From assembly GCF_023168165.1 (NCBI RefSeq), contig NZ_BQYJ01000005.1, positions 186,001 through 250,000 on the forward strand: a stretch of 64,000 nt of DNA. The letters are read 5' to 3'. Under the pieces are notes generated by a model, which was not told the DNA's origin, searched no databases, and saw nothing but the letters and a program-made list of their open reading frames with translations. Below, one piece after another: positions 26,732 through 35,064 of the stretch. This stretch comes from Niallia sp. NCCP-28 (GTDB taxonomy: Bacteria > Bacillota > Bacilli > Bacillales > Cytobacillaceae). How positions within the stretch are numbered: position 1 is the first letter of the stretch; each line of letters begins with the position of its first letter. The position numbers were made by a program, and so were the translations under genes.

Positions 26732-26751
26732 GGTTGTTTTCTAAAAGATAG
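26732..26751. repeat. Solo MITE end, relic
   Basis: GGTTGTTTTCTAAAAGATAG matches the GGCTGTTTTCTAAAAGATTG end of the MITE family at 24.2, 36.7 and 58.6 kb, without a partner end nearby. Confidence 0.5.
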
Positions 26752-26824
26752 AAGAAAAAATAGGATAAACACTTCTTCTTCATCCCTATAATAGAATAAT
26801 TTGTATAGGAAAGGAGAAGAAAAT

Positions 26825-27493
26825 ATGCATTATCCATTTATAAGAGAAGGCAATCAAACAAAAAAGCGTTATATGACTGTTTATGGAAGCTCCCATATTA
26901 CAGTAGAGCCAAATATTGCGAGCATACAATTAGGTGTTGTAAATGAGGATACTGAACTTACTAAAGCACAGCAAAAAAATGCTAGCTTGATTCAGCAAAT
27001 TACCAAGGCCTTACTAAATCAAGGAATTTCAAAGGAGCATATTCAAACTGCTGATTATTCCATTTATCCTCAATATGATTTCATTGATAATATTCAACAA
27101 TTTCGAGGATACCAAGTAAAACACTTGCTGTCTATTACAATAGAAAATATCAGTCAAACAGGAAGCGTAATAGATACAGCAGCAAAAAATGGTGCTAACA
27201 GTATATCAAATATTCACTTTTCTATAAAAAATAAGGATATTTATTATAATACTGCCTTAAAAATGGCATTAAACAATGCACTGGAAAAAGCTCAAACTAT
27301 TGCTGAAGATTTAAAGGTCCACCTAGATTCAGTGCCTGCTAAAATTTTAGAGCAACAGACAGAGCATGCTTCCCCTATCGCCTATAAAGCATTTGCGCCT
27401 TCAAATGCACTAGCTGGGGCCTCTACATCTATAGAAGCAGGACAATTACAGCTACAAGCAAAAGTGGAAGTGAAATTTTATTATTATACTTAA
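26825..27493 (+). CDS. SIMPL-domain (DUF541) protein
   Basis: 222-residue protein made of a single SIMPL/DUF541 domain, seen in MTVYGSSHITVEPNIASIQLGV near residue 22 and FRGYQVKHLLSITIENISQTG in the middle. E. coli YggE is a relative linked to reduced oxidative damage; function is otherwise unknown. No signal peptide is seen. Start ATG 26825 has AAAGGAG upstream; a TTG at 26801 lacks one. Downstream of katE but separated by its terminator. Confidence 0.82.
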   Translation: MHYPFIREGNQTKKRYMTVYGSSHITVEPNIASIQLGVVNEDTELTKAQQKNASLIQQITKALLNQGISKEHIQTADYSIYPQYDFIDNIQQFRGYQVKHLLSITIENISQTGSVIDTAAKNGANSISNIHFSIKNKDIYYNTALKMALNNALEKAQTIAEDLKVHLDSVPAKILEQQTEHASPIAYKAFAPSNALAGASTSIEAGQLQLQAKVEVKFYYYT

Positions 27494-27549
27494 TAAAGTG
27501 AAACTTCAAACAGTAGGGGTTTTACTGCTCGTTACTGCCGGATAAATAT

Positions 27550-27574
27550 TAAAAAGCGCCCTTTATTGGGCACT
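27550..27574 (-). terminator. Minus-strand terminator
   Basis: GTGCCC pairs with GGGCGC (one G-U) on the minus strand, followed by TTTTT. It fits the end of the relic gene just upstream on that strand. Confidence 0.5.
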
Positions 27575-27609
27575 GCACTCTATTTCCCCAAATCCGTAAA
27601 ATTCCTTTA

Positions 27610-27753
27610 TCATCTAAATAGCTCTGGATAAAATCCCTTTGCCAATTTTTCTACCGTATATGCCATACGATTACCAGACAATACACTTTCTAATGTAATC
27701 ACAACAAACTTCTCTTTTTTTACACAATTAACTGAGAAAGATCCGGGTCAACA
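27610..27753 (-). pseudogene. Possible gene relic, unidentified
   Basis: A 47-codon open frame without a start codon ends at 27610 and reads protein-like (KKEKFVVITLESVLSG, then VEKLAKGFYPELF). It is followed 35 bp later by a minus-strand terminator. It may be the 3' remnant of a lost gene. I do not recognise the family. Confidence 0.3.
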
Positions 27754-27947
27754 ATAAATGGGCAAACATGATTGTATTGTTTTTTCATAAAAATCAAAAG
27801 CGCATTACCTTGTTTTTTTAAAATCCCAAATTATATCTGTAAATAACATTTTCTCATCACCAAAATTGAAAAAATTATCTTTACCTTATAAATCGCGCCT
27901 TCATTATATTGGTGTGATTTTTTATCTTACATAATAGTTAAAAAACT

Positions 27948-27976
27948 TTGACATCCTATTAAAAATGATGTAAATT
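27948..27976 (+). promoter_or_regulatory. guaC promoter
   Basis: TTGACA (27948-27953), 17 bp, TAAATT (27971-27976), directly upstream of the PurR box pair. Confidence 0.7.
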
Positions 27977-27985
27977 ACCATAGGG

Positions 27986-28021
27986 ACGAACATTTAAAAT
28001 GAACAAACAAAAAATATTCGT
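27986..28021. promoter_or_regulatory. Paired PurBoxes (PurR operator) before guaC
   Basis: ACGAACATT (27986-27994) and the inverted ACGAATATT (28013-28021) are 18 bp apart, the arrangement of Bacillus PurBoxes (core CGAA). They overlap the expected start of transcription, so PurR should repress. Confidence 0.7.
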
Positions 28022-28039
28022 ATTTAGAGGTGCAAACTC

Positions 28040-29023
28040 ATGGATAATGTATTTGATTATGAAGATATTCAATTAATTCCGGCAAAATGTATTGTTAATA
28101 GCCGTTCAGAGTGTGATACAAGCATAACTTTAGGAAAACATACATTTAAACTACCAGTAGTGCCTGCAAATATGCAGACAATTATTGACGAAAAAGTTGC
28201 TGTTTATTTAGCTGAAAATGGATACTTTTATATTATGCATCGTTTTCAGCCTGAAAAAAGAAGTTCATTTATTAGAGATATGCAAGCACGCGAACTTTAC
28301 TCTTCCATTAGCGTTGGCGTAAAAGAAGAAGAATATGGATTTATTGAACAATTAGCTGCTGAAGGACTTGTTCCAGACTATATTACAATTGATATTGCGC
28401 ATGGACATTCTAATGCAGTTATCGAGATGATCAAACATATAAAAAAATACTTGCCTGAAAGTTTTGTTATTGCAGGTAATGTTGGTACTCCAGAAGCAGT
28501 AAGAGAGTTGGAAAACGCCGGAGCAGATGCTACAAAAGTAGGAATTGGACCTGGCAAAGTCTGCATTACAAAAATTAAAACAGGTTTTGGTACTGGCGGT
28601 TGGCAATTAGCAGCACTTCGCTGGTGTGCAAAAGCAGCAAGTAAACCAATTATTGCAGATGGTGGTATCCGCACAAATGGTGATATTGCTAAATCTGTAA
28701 GATTCGGCGCTTCTATGGTGATGATCGGATCCTTATTTGCCGGACATGAAGAATCTCCAGGTGAAACTTTCGAAAAAGATGGAAAACTTTTCAAAGAATA
28801 TTTCGGATCTGCATCTGAGTTCCAAAAAGGCGAAAAGAAAAACGTGGAAGGCAAAAAAATGTTTGTAGAGCATAAAGGTGCTCTTCAAGATACATTAACA
28901 GAAATGGAACAAGATCTTCAATCTTCTATCTCCTATGCTGGAGGCAATAAATTGGAATCTATCCGCAATGTTGATTATGTGGTAGTTAAAAACTCTATCT
29001 TTAACGGAGATAAAGTATATTAA
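28040..29023 (+). CDS. guaC: GMP reductase
   Basis: Converts GMP to IMP with NADPH, returning guanine nucleotides to the purine pool. TIM-barrel of 327 residues. Catalytic Cys is in [19 protein letters not shown], and the phosphate-binding loop is at [40 protein letters not shown]. Lacks the CBS domains of IMP dehydrogenase, which separates it from GuaB. Single gene with a PurBox pair upstream and a terminator downstream. Confidence 0.96.
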   Translation: MDNVFDYEDIQLIPAKCIVNSRSECDTSITLGKHTFKLPVVPANMQTIIDEKVAVYLAENGYFYIMHRFQPEKRSSFIRDMQARELYSSISVGVKEEEYGFIEQLAAEGLVPDYITIDIAHGHSNAVIEMIKHIKKYLPESFVIAGNVGTPEAVRELENAGADATKVGIGPGKVCITKIKTGFGTGGWQLAALRWCAKAASKPIIADGGIRTNGDIAKSVRFGASMVMIGSLFAGHEESPGETFEKDGKLFKEYFGSASEFQKGEKKNVEGKKMFVEHKGALQDTLTEMEQDLQSSISYAGGNKLESIRNVDYVVVKNSIFNGDKVY

Positions 29024-29034
29024 TTTAGAAACCT

Positions 29035-29076
29035 AAAACCAAAAAAGGGCAGGTTTACTACTCTTTTTTGGTTTTC
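29035..29076 (+). terminator. guaC terminator
   Basis: AAAACCAAAAAAG pairs with CTTTTTTGGTTTT around a 15-base loop. The rest of the gap to the next gene (29328) shows nothing else. Confidence 0.75.
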
Positions 29077-29327
29077 TAATTAAATCTTTCAGATCCATCC
29101 TTTTATTTACAGAAAATCCAATATCCTCGTTATTAATCTGCTACTTTATACCCCTTTTCACTAAACTCCTTCCTATCTCAATCATTAAATTACAGGTATA
29201 GATTGATTTTTTGTATAATATAATATAAATAGATTTTTAAAAACAATTCTATCTATCAATACATAATAATCCTAGCATTTGCTAAAAATCGTCAATACTA
29301 AGGAAAGAATAAGGAGTTATTATAATT

Positions 29328-30470
29328 ATGACTATTCTTCTTGTAGATGACAATCCTGTCAATCTATTTGTAATGGAAAAAACACTAAAAAGTGCAGGCT
29401 ATACTGATTGTGTATCTCTTCATTCTGCTTTTGAACTTTTTGATTATTTGCAGCTTGACACATATACATCTTCCTATATTCCAGTGGATTTAATTTTATT
29501 AGATATTATGATGCCAGAAATAGATGGAATCGAAGCATGCAAACGCATTAAAGAGCACGACAGATTAAAAGATATCCAAGTCATTTTCGTCACAGCTCTT
29601 GAAGATAAAAATAAACTGGCAGAGGCGCTGGATATTGGGGGCGTAGATTATATAACAAAACCGCTTAACAAAGTGGAACTTCTTGCACGAATACGTGTTG
29701 CCCTCCGTTTAAAGGCCGAATTAGATTGGCACACTCAACATGAGAAAAAAATTCAATATGAACTAGATTTAGCCACACATGTTCAAAGAAGTCTACTAAG
29801 CACACCTTTACACGAGAAAAACATTCAAATCGATGTATCCTATCTTCCTTCCTTTAATTTAGCAGGAGATATGTATTATTGGCATAAAATAAATGATCAT
29901 CGTTACGCCGTTATACTCCTTGATATGATGGGACATGGAATTTCTGCCTCGCTTGTTTGCATGTTCATTTCTTCTGTTTTAAGAGAATCCATTAAACAAC
30001 TGGCCGATCCAGAGCTTGTTATCACTGAATTAAACCGATATATGGCTTTATTAAAAAATGAAAAACAAGACCTATCCTATTATTTTACTGCTATTTATTT
30101 ATTGGTAGATACGGAAGAAAAAACGATTGAATATGTAAATGCAGGTCATCCTCCTGGATTTGTTCTTATTGATGAAAAAGAAGTAGTTGCTCTAGATCAA
30201 GGTGGCTGCGCAGTCGGCTTCTTTGATGAAATTCCTGTTCAAAAGTCCATTATTCCCTTTACAAAGGATGCCCAAATTTTATTGTATACAGACGGAGTTC
30301 TGGAGGCAATGGGACCTTGCGAGATAGAGTCAGAGAAGCGAATCCGATCCATTGCATCAAAAAAATTAAATCATACAACTTGTGTAATCGATAATTTATT
30401 GACTACCGAGCAGCAGAAGGATCAACCAGACGACATGTGTGTGTTGCTTGTCCAAGCAACAACAAAATAA
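29328..30470 (+). CDS. rsbY: Response regulator with PP2C (SpoIIE) phosphatase output, RsbY-like
   Basis: Phospho-activated serine phosphatase that should dephosphorylate the anti-anti-sigma factor RsbV and so free sigma-B. Residues 1-125 are a receiver domain with phospho-acceptor Asp in LILLDIMMPEIDG and conserved Thr/Lys (FVTA, YITKPL). Residues about 150-378 are the PP2C domain: AGDMYYW, LLDMMGHGISASL, YTDGVLEA, QPDDMCVLLV. The layout matches B. cereus RsbY. Its partners rsbM and rsbK are encoded convergently right next to it. rsbV, rsbW and sigB are not in this window. Start 29328 with AAGGAG 11 nt upstream. Confidence 0.88.
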   Translation: MTILLVDDNPVNLFVMEKTLKSAGYTDCVSLHSAFELFDYLQLDTYTSSYIPVDLILLDIMMPEIDGIEACKRIKEHDRLKDIQVIFVTALEDKNKLAEALDIGGVDYITKPLNKVELLARIRVALRLKAELDWHTQHEKKIQYELDLATHVQRSLLSTPLHEKNIQIDVSYLPSFNLAGDMYYWHKINDHRYAVILLDMMGHGISASLVCMFISSVLRESIKQLADPELVITELNRYMALLKNEKQDLSYYFTAIYLLVDTEEKTIEYVNAGHPPGFVLIDEKEVVALDQGGCAVGFFDEIPVQKSIIPFTKDAQILLYTDGVLEAMGPCEIESEKRIRSIASKKLNHTTCVIDNLLTTEQQKDQPDDMCVLLVQATTK

Positions 30471-30486
30471 CTTTTTCAATAGAAAA

Positions 30487-30537
30487 AAGGGCCTGTCCTA
30501 TAAGTTAAAAACTTTCACTTATAGGGGACAGACCCTT
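30487..30537. terminator. Bidirectional terminator between rsbY and rsbM
   Basis: GGGCCTGTCCTATAAGT pairs with ACTTATAGGGGACAGACCC, with A- and T-runs on the two sides. Confidence 0.85.
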
Positions 30538-30540
30538 TTG

Positions 30541-31389
30541 CTATATTTTTTGATAAAGGCGTTCATTTTCTGCTACATCTCTATAATGTGGCATTACATC
30601 TGCAAATCGCAATGTTTCTTTATCTCCTAACCCTAAAAAACCACCTTTGCTTAGACTTTCATAAAAAAGCTTTTGAACTTTATTTTGCAAAGACTGGGTA
30701 AAGTAAATAAGTACATTACGGCATATTATCACATGAAATTCATTAAAAGACTGATCAGTTACAAGATTATGCTGTGCAAAGATAATATTCTTTAACAATG
30801 ATTCATGAAAATACGCATATTGTTGATCGGTTTTATAATACTCAGAAAAAGCATTTGCTCCCCCTGCAAGAATATAGTTTTTTGTATATGCCTGCATTTT
30901 ATTTAAAGGAAATGCACCCAAACTTGCTTTTTGCAAAACATGCTCATTCATATCTGTTGCATAAATAACCGCTTTTTCCATCAAACCTTCTTCTTCAAGA
31001 AGAATCGCCATAGAATATACCTCTTCGCCTGTTGCACAGCCAGCATGCCATATTCGAATCTCTTTATGATCCCGCAACTTTGGTATCACTTCTTTTCGAA
31101 ATGCTTTAAAAAAGCTAGGATTGCGAAACATTTCCGTTACATTAATCGAAAAATCATTAAGAATTTGTTCCAAAAAACTTCTTTCATGAATAATTTTTTC
31201 TAATAATCGGGAAATTGTTGAAATATTTTCCAACTTCATTCGATAATAGATTCGACGAGATATGGAGGATCGGTTATACTCTCGAAAATCAAATCCTGAT
31301 AAGCGGTAAATTCCCTCAAGCAACAGGTCTACCTCTATATTCGTATTTTCGTTATCCTGTCCTTGCTTCAAGTATTCTTCATTATCCAT
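30541..31389 (-). CDS. rsbM: CheR-type protein methyltransferase, RsbM-like
   Basis: S-adenosylmethionine-dependent glutamate methyltransferase. 282 residues: CheR N-terminal helical domain (about 20-75, GFDFREYNRSSISRRIYYRM), then the Rossmann domain with SAM site IWHAGCATGEEVYSMAI, ATDMNEHVLQKA and VIICRNVLIYF. Start is ATG 31389 with AAGGAG 7 nt upstream, 12 nt past the rsbK stop; a further in-frame ATG at 31416 is inside rsbK and less likely. In B. cereus RsbM methylates RsbK and damps signalling. Linkage to a hybrid kinase rather than to chemotaxis genes supports that role here. Confidence 0.86.
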   Translation of the reverse strand: MDNEEYLKQGQDNENTNIEVDLLLEGIYRLSGFDFREYNRSSISRRIYYRMKLENISTISRLLEKIIHERSFLEQILNDFSINVTEMFRNPSFFKAFRKEVIPKLRDHKEIRIWHAGCATGEEVYSMAILLEEEGLMEKAVIYATDMNEHVLQKASLGAFPLNKMQAYTKNYILAGGANAFSEYYKTDQQYAYFHESLLKNIIFAQHNLVTDQSFNEFHVIICRNVLIYFTQSLQNKVQKLFYESLSKGGFLGLGDKETLRFADVMPHYRDVAENERLYQKI

Positions 31390-31400
31390 CCAATTTCTCC

Positions 31401-34169
31401 TTAATTCGCTAACCATACTCTTAGAACAGAAAATAATTGATCTAAATCTAATGGCTTGCTAATATAATCAGAAGCTCCTGCCTCAATACATTTTTCCCGA
31501 TCATTTTTCATTGCTTTTGCAGTTAAAGCGATAATTGGAATATCAGTCAATCCCATTGATGTCCTTATTTTGGACATTGCTTCATAACCATTCATATTTG
31601 GCATCATAATATCCATAAGAATTACATCAATATCTTTTGTATCTTTAATAATATCAAGAGATTCATTTCCATTCCGAGCTACTAGAATATTCATCCCTCT
31701 TTTTTCAAGGGTCGTTTTTAATGCGAAGATATTTCGATAATCATCATCCACGATTAAAACCTTTTTCCCCGTAAACTCATCATACTCATTTATAGATAGT
31801 TGCAATGTTTCCTCTTTTTGCGCATAAATTTCCGCTTTAGCATTTTCTGCTGTTATTTCAGATGCACCTGCTTCTAGATAAGCAGCATCTATTTCTTTTT
31901 CCTCTGGAAAACCATTTGGCAGACTTGGGATTATAAGCGTAAAGGTACTTCCTGCGCCTTCCTGGCTCTCTAAAGAAATCCAGCCTCCTAAAAGTTTAGC
32001 AAACTCCCTGCAAATGGATAATCCTAAGCCAGTTCCTCCATATTTGCGAACTGTTGCTCCATCAGCTTGCTGAAAAGATTCAAAGATTAGTTTATGCTTT
32101 TCTTTCGGTATGCCTATGCCTGTATCTACCACTGCAATTTCCAGCCAATTTGAGCTGATATTTTGCATTCCATTGGTTACTCCACTTTTACCCATTTTTT
32201 TAATATTTAATGATACAGAACCGTTTTCTGTAAATTTAAATGCATTTGAAAGCAGATTTTTAATTATTTGTAAAAATCTCTTTTCATCGCTATAAAAAAT
32301 ATTTTCCACATCTTTTGATTTTATGACCTTAAACTCTAGGTTTTTTTGTTTTGCTATTGGCAAAAAGTTTCTTTCCATCACTAATGGCAACTCATCCATA
32401 TTCACTTCATCAAATTGAATATCCAATTTTCCAGCTTCTACTTTAGAAAGATCTAATATATCATTAATCAATGAAAGGAGATCTTTTCCTGAGGAATGTA
32501 TTACCTTAGCATATTCTGTCTCTTCTGTAGATAACCCCTCATTTTCATTTTCTGCCAGTAATTCAGATAAGATCAAAATACTATTAAGGGGTGTTCGTAA
32601 CTCATGGGACATATTTGCCAGAAATTCTGACTTATAGTTGGAATTTAAGGTGAGCTGTTCCGCCTTTTCCTCTAATTCTTCCTTCGCTCGCTCCAGCTCT
32701 TTTGATTTTGCTTCGGCATCTTTTGTTCTTTCTTCTAGCTGCTCATTAATAGCAAGCAATTCCTCTTTTTGCACTTGCAGTTCTTCTGACTGAGTTTGCA
32801 GCTCTTCTGACTGGGTCTGCAATTCTTCCGACTGTGCCTGCAATTCCTCTGTCATTGTTCTTGATTCATTTAACAATCGAATAATTTCCATACGGCCCAT
32901 TATACTATTGATGGTTAATCCAAAAGTTCTTATTATTTCTTCTACTAGCTCTTGCTGCAATTTTGTAAACTCTTTTATGGTTGCAAGTTCAATAACTGCT
33001 ATAACTTCATCTTCAAATAATACCGGCGCCATTAAAATACCCTTTGGAGCAACTTTGCCTAAGCCCGTTTCAATAAAACGGTAATCATCGGGAATTTCCT
33101 TATATAAAAGAATCCGATTTTCTATTGCACATTGCCCGATTAATCCTTGGCCCAAAACAAAACTTTCCCGCCCAATTGATGTATAATCTGAATCTGCAAA
33201 GCTTGCTCTCTTAACAAAAGTGTTCCTTTGATCATTCTTTTCACGAACATAAAATGCCCCAAATGATGCTTGTGTCATTTTTGCCATTTCTTTAAGAAAC
33301 GTATCTGCTAATACTTGTATAGAGGATATACCTTGATATTTTGTAACTACTTCAGCAAGATTGGATTGCAGCCATTCACGTTTTTCAAAGCTATCCAATA
33401 ACTGATTCGTTGCTTGTCCAAGTTCTTTTATTTCATCATTTGTTTTTACATCAATCCTTCTTTTAAGATCCCCGCTTGATGCTGCAATACTCTTAATCGC
33501 TGTTGTCACTTCCATTATTTTATTAACAATAGATTTAGATATAATATTGGCAGCAATAATTGCTATAGCAGACACAATCACAATAATTCCTATTAAACCA
33601 ATTGTGACTATATTATTTCTATTATCTAACTGAGCCGCCTTTTCCTGAGTAGCCGCCTTTTCTTCAGAGCGAAAAGCATTAAACTGCTTGCGCATCATTT
33701 CCATATCTTTATGACCATTGTCTGTTAGAAAAAATTCTTGAAGGCCTTTCTCATCATTTTCCCTTTTTAATTGTATCGTCGGTTCGCCAGCAGTTGTTAT
33801 CCAATGTTCTATCGTTGTTCTAATTTCTTTTAAATTATTCTGTTGATCTGGATTATCCTTTAATAGTTTCATAAGCTTATTATAATCCAGTTTCCAATTT
33901 TCCTCGGCTTTGTTATATGGTTCTAAATAAGTTGAGTCTCCTGTAATAATGAAACCACGTTGCCCCGTTTCCATATCCAGCATATATTTTTCTATATTGT
34001 TGGTCAGCTCATGAACTTTGGAATCATGATTAATAATATAATTTCTTTCCTTTTGCAAGGATTTAATTTGACTATTAATAATAATAACCGATGCAAGCAA
34101 GCAGCAAATTATAACCACATAGCCAAAGGTAATCTTTGAGCGAATTCCTACTTTCCTATTATTCTTCAT
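31401..34169 (-). CDS. rsbK: CHASE3-HAMP-GAF hybrid histidine kinase, RsbK-like
   Basis: Membrane multi-sensor kinase of 922 residues. Order: TM1 (about 14-32), CHASE3 sensor (about 40-175), TM2 (about 190-212), HAMP (about 213-268), GAF (about 285-425), a coiled coil with repeated QSEELQT heptads (about 430-515), HisKA with His in FLANMSHELRTPLNSI, HATPase (NLLSNAFKFTENG, VVDTGIGIPKE, GGTGLGLSI), and a C-terminal receiver (about 795-915) with Asp in VILMDIMMPNMNG. This is the architecture of B. cereus RsbK, which activates RsbY. Encoded with rsbM in one unit, convergent to rsbY. The stimulus is unknown. Confidence 0.88.
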   Translation of the reverse strand: MKNNRKVGIRSKITFGYVVIICCLLASVIIINSQIKSLQKERNYIINHDSKVHELTNNIEKYMLDMETGQRGFIITGDSTYLEPYNKAEENWKLDYNKLMKLLKDNPDQQNNLKEIRTTIEHWITTAGEPTIQLKRENDEKGLQEFFLTDNGHKDMEMMRKQFNAFRSEEKAATQEKAAQLDNRNNIVTIGLIGIIVIVSAIAIIAANIISKSIVNKIMEVTTAIKSIAASSGDLKRRIDVKTNDEIKELGQATNQLLDSFEKREWLQSNLAEVVTKYQGISSIQVLADTFLKEMAKMTQASFGAFYVREKNDQRNTFVKRASFADSDYTSIGRESFVLGQGLIGQCAIENRILLYKEIPDDYRFIETGLGKVAPKGILMAPVLFEDEVIAVIELATIKEFTKLQQELVEEIIRTFGLTINSIMGRMEIIRLLNESRTMTEELQAQSEELQTQSEELQTQSEELQVQKEELLAINEQLEERTKDAEAKSKELERAKEELEEKAEQLTLNSNYKSEFLANMSHELRTPLNSILILSELLAENENEGLSTEETEYAKVIHSSGKDLLSLINDILDLSKVEAGKLDIQFDEVNMDELPLVMERNFLPIAKQKNLEFKVIKSKDVENIFYSDEKRFLQIIKNLLSNAFKFTENGSVSLNIKKMGKSGVTNGMQNISSNWLEIAVVDTGIGIPKEKHKLIFESFQQADGATVRKYGGTGLGLSICREFAKLLGGWISLESQEGAGSTFTLIIPSLPNGFPEEKEIDAAYLEAGASEITAENAKAEIYAQKEETLQLSINEYDEFTGKKVLIVDDDYRNIFALKTTLEKRGMNILVARNGNESLDIIKDTKDIDVILMDIMMPNMNGYEAMSKIRTSMGLTDIPIIALTAKAMKNDREKCIEAGASDYISKPLDLDQLFSVLRVWLAN

Positions 34170-34425
34170 TATCTTCCTGCCTTCTCGTAATCATTTAATA
34201 ATTATATTAATAGTATACCAATTGGAATAAAAAAAGAACATCATCCGCTCCATTATGTATATCAACCTATTTATTCCATTTTTCCCTATTATTAAATGGA
34301 GCCGTATTCCTTGTTCATCTTTCCCGCTTCACTACTTTAGAATATAAAACTTTATCACGAATTGAACATTTCTTTTCTAATAGTGTATCATTAATAAATT
34401 TTTACCTTTAATAAGAACGGGGGAA
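34170..34425. other. Intergenic region before the MocA relic
   Basis: AT-rich; it must hold the rsbK promoter, but no convincing sigma-A or sigma-B pair stands out. Confidence 0.3.
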
Positions 34426-34880
34426 TATGGAATTATCGGATTAGGCAATATGACGAGAAAGCCTTATTTGCCAGTTCTCTCTGAAAGATCAGGAACAGGG
34501 AGACTATTTATCATCTATCAGAAAAATGTCGAATACCAAAAAAAAAATATTGGATGAACTAAAAAAATGGATATTGATGCTGCATTTGTCCGTACCGCTC
34601 CGGATGCTCATTTTGAAATTGCTGAAAAATGGACCCCTGTTTACATAGATAAGCCTATCTCTATTGATTTTCCTGAAGCCCAAAATAGATTCCCCTATCC
34701 TGACTATATCAGAAGATTTATCGCAGGAAATTTTATTCATATAGTGGATATATCACGGTTCCTGATGGATACAAAAGTTTTAGATAGGAGAATAGAATCG
34801 AAATGGGGATCCAACAGAAAAAATTATTGAATATATGACAGGTCAGCATCGAAAAATTGGGAGAATGGGAACCAACTCTT
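34426..34880 (+). pseudogene. Decayed Gfo/Idh/MocA-family oxidoreductase gene
   Basis: The nucleotide-binding start is still readable (YGIIGLGNMTRKPYLPVL at 34426), then the frame is lost near 34500-34555 by at least one indel around an A-run and a TGA. It resumes at MDIDAAFVRTAPDAHFEIAEKW and PVYIDKPISIDFPEA. A large internal deletion follows, joining directly to RRFIAGNFIHIVDISRFLMD, which normally lies some 100 residues further on. Only about half of a roughly 300-residue enzyme remains. An NAD(P)-dependent sugar or sugar-acid dehydrogenase is implied; it cannot be active. Confidence 0.8.
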
Positions 34881-35013
34881 TATAAACTAAATAATCGACT
34901 ATTTTATTGATTGGGTGCAACATAATAAACAGGCGAGCTCATCTATTAGCGACTCGCTTCTCACACATGAAAAATATGTGAGCGCATTATTTTATACATT
35001 GATTCCAACAATT

Positions 35014-35052
35014 AAAAAGCAGCTGTTACCTTTTAAGATAACAACTGCTTTT
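35014..35052 (-). terminator. Terminator of the pyruvyl transferase gene
   Basis: On the minus strand AAAAGCAGTTGTTA pairs with TAACAGCTGCTTTT (one G-U), followed by a T-run. Confidence 0.8.
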
Positions 35053-35064
35053 GTATGCATCCAT

